64,000 nt of DNA from Tridacna crocea (lineage: Eukaryota > Mollusca > Bivalvia > Cardiida > Cardiidae): assembly GCA_943736015.1 (NCBI GenBank), contig OX031063.1, positions 39,324,672-39,388,671 on the forward strand, written 5' to 3'. The notes under the pieces were generated by a model that ran no database searches, was not told the DNA's origin, and saw nothing but the letters and a program-made list of their open reading frames with translations. Each line of letters starts with the position of its first letter. The stretch's first letter is position 1. The position numbers and the translations under genes are program-made. Positions 1 through 12,031 of this stretch are shown here, piece by piece.

Positions 1-157
1 TATATCTTTTGAGTCAGCACTCTTTTTGACTCCCAGAACCTTGTAGTAATCTTCCTTATGCCTACTGTCGCTGGAGTGTATATGTCTATGAAGTATGTCA
101 AGTCCTTGGCTAGGTAGTTTCAGGCCATTCTGATCTAGAGAAAAAAATGCATGCTGC

Positions 158-387
158 TTAATTTTTTACCAAACGACAAAATTTTGGAGTAGTCTAAATG
201 GAAAGAATTAGCAGAAGACAAAACAGATGTGACTCAAAAACTGAAATTCTGATTTGGGACGGGTAGAAAACATTGTGGGAAAAAGAGAAAATGCTGGTGA
301 CCAGCATTTTCTCCTTTTCCCATAATGTTTTCAAAGGCTTTCTTTCTCCGAGACGTTATAAAGTCAGGCTTGTGTGATAAAGAGTAA
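158..387 (-). mobile_element. TTAA MITE copy
   Basis: Starts TTAATTTTTTACCAAACGAC, ends GATAAAGAGTAA, with the central palindrome GAAAATGCTGGTGACCAG at ~286-304. Reverse orientation relative to the CACACAATCC-first form. Confidence 0.8.
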
Positions 388-689
388 TGATATTATCAAA
401 GATCCAGGTAGGTGAGGATATCTTCCATTCATAACTTGTCCTACAGGATAACCATGACCAATATTTCCCTTGTCCTCATCCATCTCTTATTTTTGGGATC
501 CTGCAAGCAGGAATCCAGAGTACAACCCACACATGTATAGACTAAATTGAAGTCCAAGCTTTAGAAATTAAACTGATTATTCAATATTTAGAAATCAGTA
601 AGAGTAAAGACAGCTGTAAAATTCAGCAGGTCAAAATTGATTAAATGATAAAAAAAAGTTAAGTCATACTTCACAGGTGAGCCTTTTCA

Positions 690-835
690 GTGACCATGAA
701 AGTAAGCCGTTTTTGGTACAATGGGCTATTCGGAAAAGGATAGGGTCAAAACAGCCCATTTCCAAAAGTTTACCGCAACGGCTCGAAGTTATGGGAACCA
801 AAACGGCCCACTTTTATTTTTATTTCCACAAATTT
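690..835 (+). repeat. Left arm of inverted GGCCC-word repeat
   Basis: Contains AACCAAAACGGCCCACTTTT and AGGGTCAAAACAGCCCATTT. Its reverse complement recurs at 2155-2290 (AAAATGGGCCGTTTTGGTAC). Confidence 0.55.
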
Positions 836-1152
836 TGATAGAGTGAATAACTTTCTATACTCTTATTGATTTTGAAATAATGAATTTTATTTATGGAGTT
901 TGGGCCTTGATTCTCCTTATTTGTGTGGGTTGTACTCTGCATTCCTATCCGATGTTATAATGTGAGTTCATGAATTTATCTCCTCTCCCCCCTGTCCCCC
1001 CTTCCCCTCTTGCCCCAACTTCATCCATTTTTTCTCATGGAATCCTTCTAAAAATTGTATATGCTGTGGTTTGCTGTCCTAGTCTTTTCACCTCCGTTAT
1101 GCACAGATTACTTATGTTGAAAACGACAGCTCAAAACACTCTAGAAAGGATA

Positions 1153-2026
1153 CCGTAAAACGCTGTGTATACCACGCAGGCATGTATAACACGCAGGCCT
1201 TTTTCAACATCATATCCGAGTAAAAAAGGTTGTTTGGATGTACAACATGAATCAAAAATTGACCATAATATCGTAACATTGGAAGCGTAGGTCGCTATCT
1301 TGAACAATTGTAAATGGCGATACTTTATCAAAGGGAAATAACCATTTTTAATCAAAGTGGAAATGGTAATGATTCGAGGTGTACTCGAGGGATTATAAAA
1401 ACATGCCAGCTCATGGCACGTTGCAAATTCACACATTGAACTGACGACGATATCGTAGTTAATCTCCTATTTTCTCACCTCAATTGACAAATGTGACAGG
1501 TGTGAAATAAACATAAATCTATATGATGTAAATCACGGTTTTTGTAGCGATAATTTTTTTAAATTATTCATTTCTTTCTGAATCATTATTTTACTTTTTT
1601 ATAATTGTTCAATTTTAGCTATTAACAAAGAACAAAAAAATATTAGACGAATCAGATGATAACAGTAAATCAATATTTATCATTACAGGGTATGTTAGCC
1701 ACTGCCAAAATGGCTGATAGTATCAGGAAATTACGAATCCTAATCCACGAATTAAGAATGTACAAGTACATTTCAACAAAATTAAATCACAATCATTTTT
1801 TTTTAAATCGGTTAAAGTTGAAATGGGATGATGACGAAAGTTAAGGCTATGGCGAGAGAAGTTTGGCCATTTGGTAACCCCCCCCCCACTTTTAACAGGT
1901 ATACAACCGATTTTCAAGGAGGAGAAAAACATGGTTTTGCCTATTGTAGTGTATAACACGCAGTCCCCAGCTTGAAATTATTTAGAGCTAAAAAAATGTG
2001 CGTGTTATACACGCCAAAACACTGTA
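1153..2026. repeat. Possible decayed DNA element with CACGCA words
   Basis: GTATAACACGCAG occurs at about 1185 and 1951 in direct orientation, and GTGCGTGTTATACACGCC at ~1998 is inverted. The left end also has TGTGTATACCACGCAGGC. Boundaries and target duplication are not clear. Confidence 0.4.
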
Positions 2027-2154
2027 CATCTCTGTACATGTTTCAATAAATTCCACTCACTCGACTCACATGATCAAGATTTATGTTATAAGTAAATTCT
2101 ATAAAATAAGTGAATTTCTTACAAGTAACTATGCAATTTAAATGATGGTTCTTT

Positions 2155-2290
2155 AATGGGTTTTAATCAATGCAACAAATAAAATGGGCCGTTTTGGTAC
2201 CAGATCATTTCGGCACTGGACCATTTCGGCACTGGGCCAATTTAGTAACGGGCCGTTTTTGAAGTGGGCCGTTGTGACCCTCTCCCTTTC
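2155..2290 (-). repeat. Right arm of inverted GGCCC-word repeat
   Basis: Contains AAAATGGGCCGTTTTGGTAC, two CATTTCGGCACTGG words and GTGGGCCGTTGTGACCCTC. Reverse-complement relative of 690-835. Confidence 0.55.
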
Positions 2291-3177
2291 CACTAGTGAA
2301 TTCAATACGATATCGGTCATGTTCCAGAAAATTCTATTCAGAAGATATTTATAACGCAGTGATGATGATGACACTTTTTGCAAATTTAACAATATACGGA
2401 AGCAACCTCTTCCCTTAATTCTTTACTTTATTCACCATTTAGATGCAATGTCATTGTGATTCTTCTACACATTGGCGAAATATTTCGGAAAACCGGCACT
2501 GGTTACAAAACCTGTGAAATCCCATGTCAATTCAAAATTACAACCATACATACTCCTTTGTGAATTCGACTGCGAACGGGATACACAGTGATATTTTGCA
2601 CGCTGACTATGACCGTGGCTTTCATGGCATATAGAAAGCTTGGCAAGTGCATTAACGGACAAATTTTCTCTGCGTAAGAGACATGCCGTTCTGACAGCAG
2701 ACATCTTGTTGCAGGAGACTGATATTGACAGGGTAAAGGTCATATCCGTAACCAATGTAAGCGTAAAAAAATATGTCTTGGGGATTAATAGTAATTTGAA
2801 ATATTATCATAAATTATTATTTCATTACTGTCACTCTTAATAGAATAAAGATGTGATAAGAATCTGAGATATGATTAGATTTTATGACAGTATTTTTTCA
2901 TTTCCGAATTGCCGTTCAAACTGTTTACTTTTTCAATTCGGATTTACTCGGACAATCAGGAAGTAGCAGACAACCCGAAGCAGGATTAGAGAAATTTTAG
3001 AAGAGAAACCCAGAACAAACTTAATAATCATTGCAAACGTACCATTTAAACATGTAAGCAGTGGTAGATGCTAATCCAAGCAATTGCAATCTTACTCTTT
3101 GGTTATAAAGGGTTAACTTTGGCTGTACGGTGTAAGCATAGTGGGCGGACCCCGGGGATTGTTTTGTTTTTACTTGT

Positions 3178-3323
3178 TTAACCCCTTACTACATGACAAA
3201 ATTTAGGAGCAGACCAAACTGAAAGCATTTGAACTCGCCTGTTTAAATAAACCTCGAACGATGATTTCTGTCTTTGATGGGAGAAAACATTGTGAGAAAA
3301 TGATGGTTATCACCACCTTTTCC
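3178..3323 (-). mobile_element. Left half of TTAA MITE split by nested insertions
   Basis: Starts TTAACCCCTTACTACATGAC and runs to the palindrome (GAGAAAATGATGGTTATCAC), ending CACCTTTTCC. The remainder resumes at 12423 with CTCCTTTTTCCCACAATG. Confidence 0.75.
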
Positions 3324-3353
3324 TAGTACATGTAACTGTCCCCAAAGGCAATG

Positions 3354-3362
3354 TTACTTTTT
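3354..3362. repeat. 9-bp target-site duplication, left (TTACTTTTT)
   Basis: TTACTTTTT immediately precedes GGGTGTGACTAAAACGCGG. The identical 9-mer follows the other terminus at 10316-10324. The unoccupied paralogous site reads TTACTTTTC (12622-12630). Confidence 0.9.
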
Positions 3363-3369
3363 GGGTGTG

Positions 3370-5215
3370 ACTAAAACGCGGACGAGTTAAGCGGACCATA
3401 TAGACAAAGAGGAAAAAAGCGGACGATATGAAATATAGAGGGAAAAAGCGGACGTCGTCCTGCACCTAATTCGGTGTCTAATATTAGTTTTATAAGAGCA
3501 ATTAGGCTTTTTTTCTGATTGATCTACTGAATATTTTGATAATTAATGATGTATATATATATTTCAAGTGTGTGTGTGTGTGTCTTTTTTTTTCACAGAT
3601 AAACAGAAATGTTTGCATAGTTTATTTCACTTTCCTACATGCACTGATCGTTAGGGATATAATATATATTCATGTATATACGTTTTGCCGTTGATATGAG
3701 ATGGAAAGATAATGAAAAATTAGAGTCATAATTGAATAAATTAAAAAAAAAAAAAAAAGCTGACGATTTGAAACAGTGAGGGAAAACTCGGACGCTGTCT
3801 CACATACTTATTTGGCTGTATAATTAGTATTTTTTAATTACTTGATTAACTTTTTTTCTTTAAGATATATCAAGAAATGAATGGATAATTAATAATTTCA
3901 TGAACATTAATTATTAAGCTTTAGAGACAGATTAACCAAACTCAATAAAGAGGGAAAAAACAGACGATATGAAACAAAGAAGGAAAACGCGGATGATATG
4001 ACATATAGAGGGAAAACGCGGACGCCTTCTTGCACATTTTTTTATCTCTCTCTCTCTCTCTCTCTGTTCATATAAATTAATTCTTTTAGATATATCAATA
4101 AATGAAACGATAATTAATGATTACGTATACATACATTTCTTTAGTTTTAGAGACAGAATAAGCAAAATCAATAAAGAGGAAAAACGCGGACGATATGAAA
4201 CAAAGAAGGAAAACGCGGACGATATGAAATATAGAGGGAAAACGCGGACGCCTTCTTGCACACTTATTTGGGTTTATTAGTATTTTGTTTTATCTATCTC
4301 TCTCTCTGAATATAAATTAATTCTTTAAGATATATCAATAAATGAATCAATAATCAATAATTACGTATACATACACTTTTTAGTTTTAGAGACAGATTGA
4401 CCAAAATCAATGTCGAGGGAAAAGGCGGACGATATGAAACAAAGAAGGAAAACGCGGACGATATGAAATACAGAGGGAAAAGGCAGACGCCTTCTTAGTT
4501 TAAACATATTTTATTCAATATAATAGCAGATATTATTCATGTACAACAACATATTGCGAATAGGATTAGAACGAAAGCATCAAAGCTTATATAGTTCCTC
4601 GTCCTTCTTGCACACTTATTTGGGTTTATTAGTATATATGTTTTTTAATATTTATCTCTGCCGTAGCATTTATTCTAGACAAGTTGTTTTGTGGACATTG
4701 TTTCCCCTGCCAAAAATGACATTGCTTGAAACAAACATATTTATAAGAGGTTTCGTGTTTTGCATGCACACACAAGCGGCCTTTTTTGTTCTTGATTCAG
4801 ATTGAAATTATACAAGAAAGCTTTTTCTTTAAGATATATCAAGAAATGAATGGATAATTAATAATTTCGTGCACATTAATTATATAGCTTTAGAGACAGA
4901 TTAACCAAAATCAATGAAGAGGAAAAAAGCGGACGATATGTAACAAAGAAGGAAAACGCGGACGATATGAAATATATAGAGGGAAAACGCGGACGCCTTC
5001 TTACACATTTATTTGTTTTTTTTTTTTTTTTTTTAATTTCTTTAAGATATATCAATAAATGAATCGATAATTAATAATTACGTATACATACACTTTTTAG
5101 TTTTAGAGACAGATTGACCAAAATCAATATAGAGGGAAAAGGCGGACGATATGAAACAAAGAAGGAAAACGCGGACTATATTGACATAGAGGGAAAAGGC
5201 GGACTCCTTCTTGCA
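3370..5215 (+). repeat. GCGGACGATATGAAA subrepeat array, left arm
   Basis: Clusters at about 3370-3460, 3755-3800, 3955-4030, 4170-4255, 4410-4495, 4910-5000 and 5130-5215, each with two to four GCGGACG words. AT-rich spacers carry GATATATCAATAAATGAA and TTTTAGAGACAGATT. Confidence 0.8.
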
Positions 5216-6682
5216 CACTTATTTGGGTTTATTAGTATATATGTTTTTTAATATCTATCTCTGCTGTAGCATTTATTCTAGACAAGTTGTTTTGTTGACA
5301 TTGTATCCCCTGCCAAAAATGACATTGCTTGAAACAAACATATAAGAGGTTTTGTGTTTTGCATGCACACACAAGCGGCCTTTTTGTTCTTTATTCAGAT
5401 TGAAATTATACAAGAAAGCCACTTTTTTTTCCGAAACATGATATTTTAGTGAACAATAAGAACAAAAAAATAAATACACACATAAATACAACTAGAGCTG
5501 TCACTGAATGTGAATTAAATCCCCTGCCAGCGCTTTGACAGAAACAGGTAATTACTAGTATTTCGTACAGACAAACAAATGGACACACGGACGGACATAC
5601 ACACGGACAGACAGGCTGACTCCAGTATACCACGTGCAACTCCTACAGTTTTCATCAAATCAACGAATGTCTATGATGTGTTGTTGCGCATGTGACTCTT
5701 ACAAATTTAGATGAGAGAGGGAGAGAGAGACAGAAAGACAGACAGACGGATGGACGGACGGACGGACGGGCACCCATTTATTTATGAAACCCAACGGTTT
5801 TTATTTAAGTCGCCCGACAAACAAATGAAGGTAACCTTAGTTTAATCAGTATGATATGTAAAACTGAAAAAAAAAACGATCATAATTTGATTGACCACCG
5901 TTCTTATCATATAAGATGGAAAGGTGTTTTAGTGGTAAAGCTTTTAATTCAATAAAATTCATACACCGTGTCCAAAAAGGCTTATGTCATAGCAAGGCGG
6001 AAAACGCGGACGATATAAAACAAAGAGGAAAAATGCGGACCGTATATGAAATAAAGAGGGAAAACGCGGACGCTATGAAAGAGAGATGGAAAACGCGGAC
6101 GCCTTCTTACACAACAATCTGTACTGGTATTAGAATTTCAAATAACATTTTTGTATAATCATCACATTGTAAACATTGTAAATTAGGCTCAAAAGATTGA
6201 TTTTGCTAATGATAGGTTGAAAAAAATAGTAGGGAAAACGGAGACATTGCTGAGCCTTGAAATACGAGGAAAAGGCCCACCGGCAAATGAAGAAAATATG
6301 GGTACAAGATAGATACAGTATGGCAAAAGCAAACATGAGAGGGAGGGATGGGAGCAAGACGAGATGACAAGAGAGAGAGAGAGAGAGAGAGTCTAGACAA
6401 AAATGCACAATGCAAACGATTAAACAAAGATGGAAAATTCGGCAGCTACTACATTATAAACAAGTACAGTCAATGGAAAATAAAGGGAGTTTTTGAAAAG
6501 TTTAACAAGTTAAAGAGTTGCCGAATTCTTTAATTTACATACAAATTGGCTGTATATGGTAGTAATTGGATAATGATGTAATTACTCTATTCAAAGACAG
6601 ATAAACAGTCGATTTATCAATCAAATTATGATCATTTTTCACACTTTTACATATCATATTCATTAATTTAGGGTGGTGTCAG

Positions 6683-6835
6683 GAGAAATCGGCCCCTGGA
6701 GAAATCGGCCCCTGGTGAAATCGGCCCCAAAACGCTTGGGGCCGATTTCTCCGGAGAAATCGGCCCCTGGGGACGATTTCTCTGGAGAAATCGGCCCAAT
6801 AGAAATTTTGGAGAAATCGTCCCTAATGCCAAATT
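6683..6835 (+). repeat. GGAGAAATCGGCCCC array, left arm
   Basis: Five or more copies of GAGAAATCGGCCCC or its complement within ~150 bp, in both orientations, so it can fold on itself. An inverted counterpart lies at 8283-8435. Confidence 0.8.
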
Positions 6836-7571
6836 TTATATATATATAGATATTGCTTTTTTTTTTTTTTTCAGAAAATGTAATTTTTATTTAGGTTTTA
6901 TTTAACACATACACTGTGTAAGCCATGTCTTGTTTCAAGTTGTTTTTGATTACACCTTCTTTGTTGTTTTGATGGCAATTTTCACAGTTTTTCACACTGA
7001 TTGTTCTTTTTTTCACACCTTCACACAGGTAGCCTACACCTGAAAGATTGTTGAATGTTTGTGTTTGTTTGAAATTGATATTGAATGAATTATGAAATAT
7101 AAATGCTCACGATGCATATATGTGTATTTGTCATGTCATTCAAACCTATTTTTTTTTTTGCACCTTTCTCTCTCGATCTCTCTCCCTTTCTACATGTTCG
7201 GCATAGGTAATAGTTATCAATTTCATATTGTTGTTCTTCGTCGGATCAGATCTAACCCTCTCTCTCTCTCTATCTCTCTCTGTTAATGAATATTGTTCAT
7301 GTTACAGAATGGTTTTTAGAACCATCAGATGTCTTTCTCCAACCTTTTGACATTTACTCCTTTTCCCACTACGTTTTCAAAAGCCCTCTCCTACAGGTTT
7401 TTAAAACTCGGGATTGTGTGGTAATGGGTTAAGTTAATCGATCATTGGTTCGATCAATGAAAGAGTTCTCCAACAAGAGTATGAATCATTGTTACGCTGT
7501 ATATAAAAGAGCGATATAACTGATAATTAGGCCATTGTGGACTCTATTTTATTTCATCGAAAAAAAGGATG

Positions 7572-7768
7572 CATTTTTAAAAAAACCTGTAAGAGAGGGC
7601 TTTTAAAAACATAGTGGGAAAAGGAGTAAATGTCAGCACTTTTGCACTTTCTCCTTTTCCCACAATTTTTCCCAGGCAAAAACAATTTTTCCAGTTATAT
7701 TTAATTTGTTGTCTGCAAATCCTTTGAATTTTGACCCGTCTAAATTTTTGCCGTTTGGTAAAGAGTTA
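7572..7768 (+). mobile_element. Decayed TTAA MITE in centre of foldback element
   Basis: Palindrome GTGGGAAAAGGAGTAAATGT followed by TTTGTTGTCTGCAAATCC and GTTTGGTAAAGAGTTAA. A truncated inverted copy is at about 7345-7433. Confidence 0.65.
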
Positions 7769-8282
7769 ATTACACAATATAACTGGGTCACTAGTAGTAC
7801 AATGAAAAATGATAGAAAGAGAGAGTCAGAAAATGCAGCGGAAGTATACAGTGTGAGAGAGCGAGTATAATAACCGATCAAGAGAGAGAGAGAGACAGAG
7901 AGAGAGAGAGAGGGGAGACAGACATAGAAAGACACAACAGATTGGAGAAAGACATCTGGTGGTTCTAAAAACCATTTCGTGACATGAACACTATTCATAA
8001 ACAGAGAGAGAGAGAGAGAGGCGAGAGAGAGAGAGAGAGAGAGATCTGATCCGACTAAGAACAATAATATGAAATCTTACAGGTGTAGGCTACCTGTGTG
8101 AAGGTGAGAAAAGAGAACTATCAGTGTGAAAAAATGTGAAAATTGCCATAAAAACAACAAAGAAGGTGTAATAAAAAACAACTTGAAACAAGACATGGTT
8201 TACACAGTGTATGTGTTAAATAAAACCTAAATGGAAATTACATTTTCTGAAAAAGCAACATATAGATCTATATATATAAAAT

Positions 8283-8435
8283 TTGACATTGGGGACGATT
8301 TCTCCAAAATTTCTCTTGGGGCCGATTTCTCTGGAGAAATCGTCCCTAGGGGCCGATTTCTCCGGAGAAATCGGCCCCAAGCGTTTTGGGGCCGATTTCT
8401 CCAAGGGCCGATTTCTCCAGGGGCCGATTTCTCCA
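8283..8435 (-). repeat. GGAGAAATCGGCCCC array, right arm
   Basis: Reverse-complement counterpart of 6683-6835, with repeated GGGGCCGATTTCTCC and CCCAAGCGTTTTGGGGCC at its centre. Confidence 0.8.
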
Positions 8436-8819
8436 GCATTCATTTAGGGTTACCTTTAATCGTTTGTCGGGCGACATAAATAAAAACCGTTGGGTTTCAT
8501 AAATAAATGGGTGCCCGTCCGTCCGTCTCTCTGTCTCTCTGTTGTTTTTATTTATGTTTTTGTCTTATTGTTTACTAAAATATCATGTTTCGGAAAAAAG
8601 TGGGTTTCTTGTATAATTTCAATCTGAATCAAGAACAAAAAGGCCACTTGTGCATGCAAAACACGAAACCTCTTATATGTTTTTTTCAAGCAATGTCATT
8701 TTTTCCTCCTTTGTTTCATACAGTCCGCCTTTTGATATATCTTAAAGAATTGATTTATATTCAGAGAGAGATAGATTAAAAAGAATAAAAAAAAAATAGT
8801 AATAAACCCAAATAAATGT

Positions 8820-10310
8820 GTAAGAAGGCGTCCGCGTTTTCCCTCTATATATTTCATATCGTCCGCGTTTTCCTTCTTTGTTACATATCGTCCGCTTTTT
8901 TCCCCTTCATTGATTTTGGTTAATCTGTCTCTAAAGCTATATAATTAATGTGCACGAAATTATTAATTATCCATTCATTTCTTGATATATCTTAAAGAAA
9001 GAGCTTTCTTGTATAATTTCAACCTGAATCTAGAACAAAAAGGCCGCTTGTGTGTGCATGCAAAACACGAAACCTCTTATATGTTTGTTTCAAGCAATGT
9101 CATTTTTTTGGCAGGGGAAACAATGTCCACAAAACAACTTGTCTAGAATAAATGCTACGGCAGAGATAAATATTAAAAAACATATATACTAATAAACCCA
9201 AATAAGTGTGCAAGAAGGCGTCCGCTTTTTCCCTCTGTATTTCATATCGTCCGCGTTTTCCCTCTTTGTTTCATATCGTCCGCCTTTTCCCTCTATATTG
9301 ATTTTGGTTAATCTGTCTCTAAAACTAAAAAGTGTATGTATACGTAATTGTTAATTATCGATTCATTTATTGATATATCTTAAAGAATTAATATATCGAG
9401 AGAGATAGATAAAACAAAATACTAATAAACCCAAATAAGTGTGCAAGAAGGCGTCCGCGTTTTCCTTCTTTATTTCATATCGTCCGCGTTCTCCTTCTTT
9501 GTTTCATATCGTCCGCGTTTTTCCTCTTTATTGATTTTGCTTAATCTATCTCTCAAAGTATAAAAATGTATGTATACATAATTATTAATTATCGTTTCAA
9601 TTATTGATATATCTAAAAGAATTAATTTATATGTCGAGAGAGAGAGATAAAAAAAAAAATGTGCAAGAAGGCGTCCGCGTTTTCCCTCTATATATTTCAT
9701 ATCGTCCGCGTTTTTCTTCTTTGTTATATATCGTCCGCTTTTTTCCTCTTCATTGATTTTGGTTAATCTGTCTCTAAAGCTATATAATTAATGTGTACGA
9801 AATTATTAATTATCCATTCATTTCTTGATATATTTTAAAGAAAAAAAGTTAATCAAGTAATTGAAAAATACTAAGTATTCGGCCAAATAAGTAAGTATGT
9901 AAGACGGCGCCCGAGTTTTTCCTCAATGTTTCAAATCGTCAGCTTTTTTTAATTTATTCAATTATGACTCTAATTTTTGATTATCTTTCCATCTGATAAC
10001 AATGATAAAACGTACATGAATATACATGTCCCTAACGATCAATGCATGTAAGAAAGTGAAATAAACTATACAAACATTTCTGTTTATTTGTGTAAAAACA
10101 AAAAAAAAAACTTGAAATATATATACATCATTAATTATAAAATTATCAAGAAGATCAATCAGAAAAAAAAGCCTAATTGCTCTTATAAAACTAATACTAG
10201 ACACCGAATTAGGTGCAGGACGGCGTCCGCTTTTTCCCTCTATATTTCATATCGTCCGCTTTTTTCCTCTTTGTTTATATGGTCCGCTTAACGCGTCCGC
10301 GTTTTAGTCA
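8820..10310 (-). repeat. GCGGACGATATGAAA subrepeat array, right arm
   Basis: Same words as the left arm in reverse complement (TTTCATATCGTCCGC), clustered at about 8825-8910, 9215-9300, 9455-9530, 9670-9750, 9905-9950 and 10225-10310. Confidence 0.8.
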
Positions 10311-10315
10311 CACCC

Positions 10316-10324
10316 TTACTTTTT
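10316..10324. repeat. 9-bp target-site duplication, right (TTACTTTTT)
   Basis: Follows ...AGTCACACCC, the right terminus of the foldback element, and is identical to 3354-3362. Confidence 0.9.
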
Positions 10325-10494
10325 GACTGGTTGCCTCTGGGTACAGAGACAATCTGGACAAAATCAGTTGAGAGTTCCGCACAGATTTTGTGCGCAAGTT
10401 TGAACTCTTATAATTTCAAAAATAGAGCACAAAACTAGGATTTAAACATACTGTACCTGTTGCTTGTGTATTCAATATTTCTTCATTTGAAATG

Positions 10495-12031
10495 AAAAGA
10501 ACTTTTAGCAAAACCACTATCCATTATATTTAACAAGTCACTAGTTACCTCATCAGTTCCAAAATCCTGGAAAGAATCCTTAGTTACCCCTATTTTTAAA
10601 TCTGGTGACAAACTCTTACCTGAGAATTATAGACCAATTAGTATTAGTCCAATCTGCTCCAATGTGATGCAAAAACTAGTCAGAAATAAAATTATGAATT
10701 ATTTGACAACAAACAACCTAATCACCGAAAAGCAGTTTGGTTTTTTAAAAGGAAAATCCTGCCAACTTCAACTACTAGAATCGCTGGAAGACTGGACATC
10801 TGCCCTGGACAGTGGATCTGATGTTGATATATTTTATGATTTTAAAAAAGCTTTTGATACGTTATCTCACTCAAAACTATTACAAAAATTGGAATCTTAT
10901 GGCATTATTGGCCACACCAAAGATTGGATTGAGAATTTACTTAAGGACAGAAGTCAAGAAGTTGTGATAAATGACAGTCATTCTAGCAGTAAAACAGTAC
11001 TTAGTGGTGTCCCTCAAGGCAGTGTTTTAGGACCGACACTTTTCTTAATTTATATAAATGACCTACCAGAAGTTGCAGATACAACAGTTAAATTATTCGC
11101 TGATGATACCAAAACCTATAATGTCATAACAAAAGATGAAGACCAAACCAAATTACAAAGTACAACAGATAAATTTCTTAAATGGTCAAGGAAATGGAGT
11201 TTAGAGTTTAATGAAAAAAAATGCAAAAGACTCCATCTTGGAAAAAAAATCTCTGATTATAAATATTTCATGGAAACAAAACAGTGTAGAAGTGAAATTT
11301 CAAATGTTGAGGAGGAAAAGGACCTAGAGGTACTAATAGATCAAAACCTGACTTTTGAATCGCATATAACGTCAAAAATCAACATAGCTAACAGAAATTT
11401 TGGAATAATACGGCGAACTTTTACCTACTTGGACAAAGAAATATTTCTGCATTAATACAAGTCCTTAGTCAGACCCCACCTCGAATTCGCTAGCTCCGTC
11501 TGGTCTCCTCATTTAAAAAAACACAAGATTATTCTCGAGAACGTTCAAAGAAGAGCAACCAAAATACTGCCTGCCATTGGCCATCTCCCATACGAAGAAA
11601 GATTAATATATTTAGGATTACCATCATTAGAATACAGAAGACTACGAGCAGATATGATACAAGTCTACAAGGTTCTTCACAACCATGAAAAAACTACCAA
11701 TGCTAAATTATTAGAGTTATCAAACTACAACAGAACACGAGGGAACAACTTAAAATTATTTAAGAAAGCATCTAAAACGGAAATCAGAAAAAATAGTTTT
11801 AGTATTCGTGTCACTGAACCATGGAATAGCCTACCAAATGAGGTCATAATGTCGCCTAGTGTAAATAGTTTTAAAAGTAGAATCAACAAACATTGGAAAG
11901 ATCACCCAATGAAATTCACCCCAAGCTGCTACTCTCCAAATAACATAAATGAATTAAGAAACAGGAGGACCCCCAGAAGCACTACGCTTACCATCGGTCT
12001 GGATACAGTAAGGTAAACAATAAGTTAAACA
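10495..12031 (+). mobile_element. 5'-truncated LINE (non-LTR retrotransposon) fragment
   Basis: Insertion limits come from the empty paralogous site (GAAATG at 12790-12795). The flanks read GAAATG (10489-10494) and GAAATA (12032-12037), a possible short target duplication. It carries only the reverse transcriptase palm onward, with no endonuclease. No poly(A) tail is visible. Confidence 0.85.
10506..12016 (+). pseudogene. LINE reverse transcriptase, one in-frame stop
   Basis: One frame reads through NYRPIS, FYDFKKAFD, GVPQGSVLGP, INDLP and LFADDTK (the catalytic Asp pair of the palm). It then has an in-frame TAA at 11453-11455 inside H-stop-YKSLVRPHLEF, and continues through QRRATKI, LGLPSLEYRRLRADM and RVTEPWNSLP to TAA at 12014-12016. 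The C-terminal pattern is that of CR1/Jockey-like LINEs. Apart from the 5' truncation, the only disabling lesion I see is the single nonsense codon. Confidence 0.9.

Larger units (their letters stand above)
1..3177. other. Intergenic DNA without a recognisable gene
   Basis: Holds one MITE (158-387), inverted GGCCC-type words (about 690-835 and 2155-2290) and CACGCA words (about 1160-2026). ORFs here do not resemble known proteins and no splice-compatible exon was seen. Confidence 0.6.
3363..10315. mobile_element. 6953-bp foldback-type transposon, giant inverted repeat
   Basis: Termini are GGGTGTGACTAAAACGCGGA and its exact reverse complement, flanked by 9-bp direct repeats. The arms (3363 to ~7410 and ~7585 to 10315) are inverted copies throughout, with their centre near 7500. 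Each arm holds arrays of GCGGACGATATGAAA-type words in ~170-250 bp units. The left arm is longer because of extra sequence at about 5840-6670. Long subrepeated inverted arms and a 9-bp target duplication are the hallmarks of Foldback elements; Mutator-like elements also make 9-bp duplications. No transposase frame is visible: the long frames here are low-complexity Leu-Ser translations of TC repeats. Probably non-autonomous. Confidence 0.85.

Noticed and set aside
1131..1436. 101-codon frame on the minus strand
   Set aside because: No recognisable motif, overlaps CACGCA repeat words, no splice context. Treated as chance.
7633..8064. 143-codon frame on the minus strand in the foldback element
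   Set aside because: Mostly Leu-Ser from a (TC)n/(GA)n tract plus MITE sequence. Low complexity, no domain.
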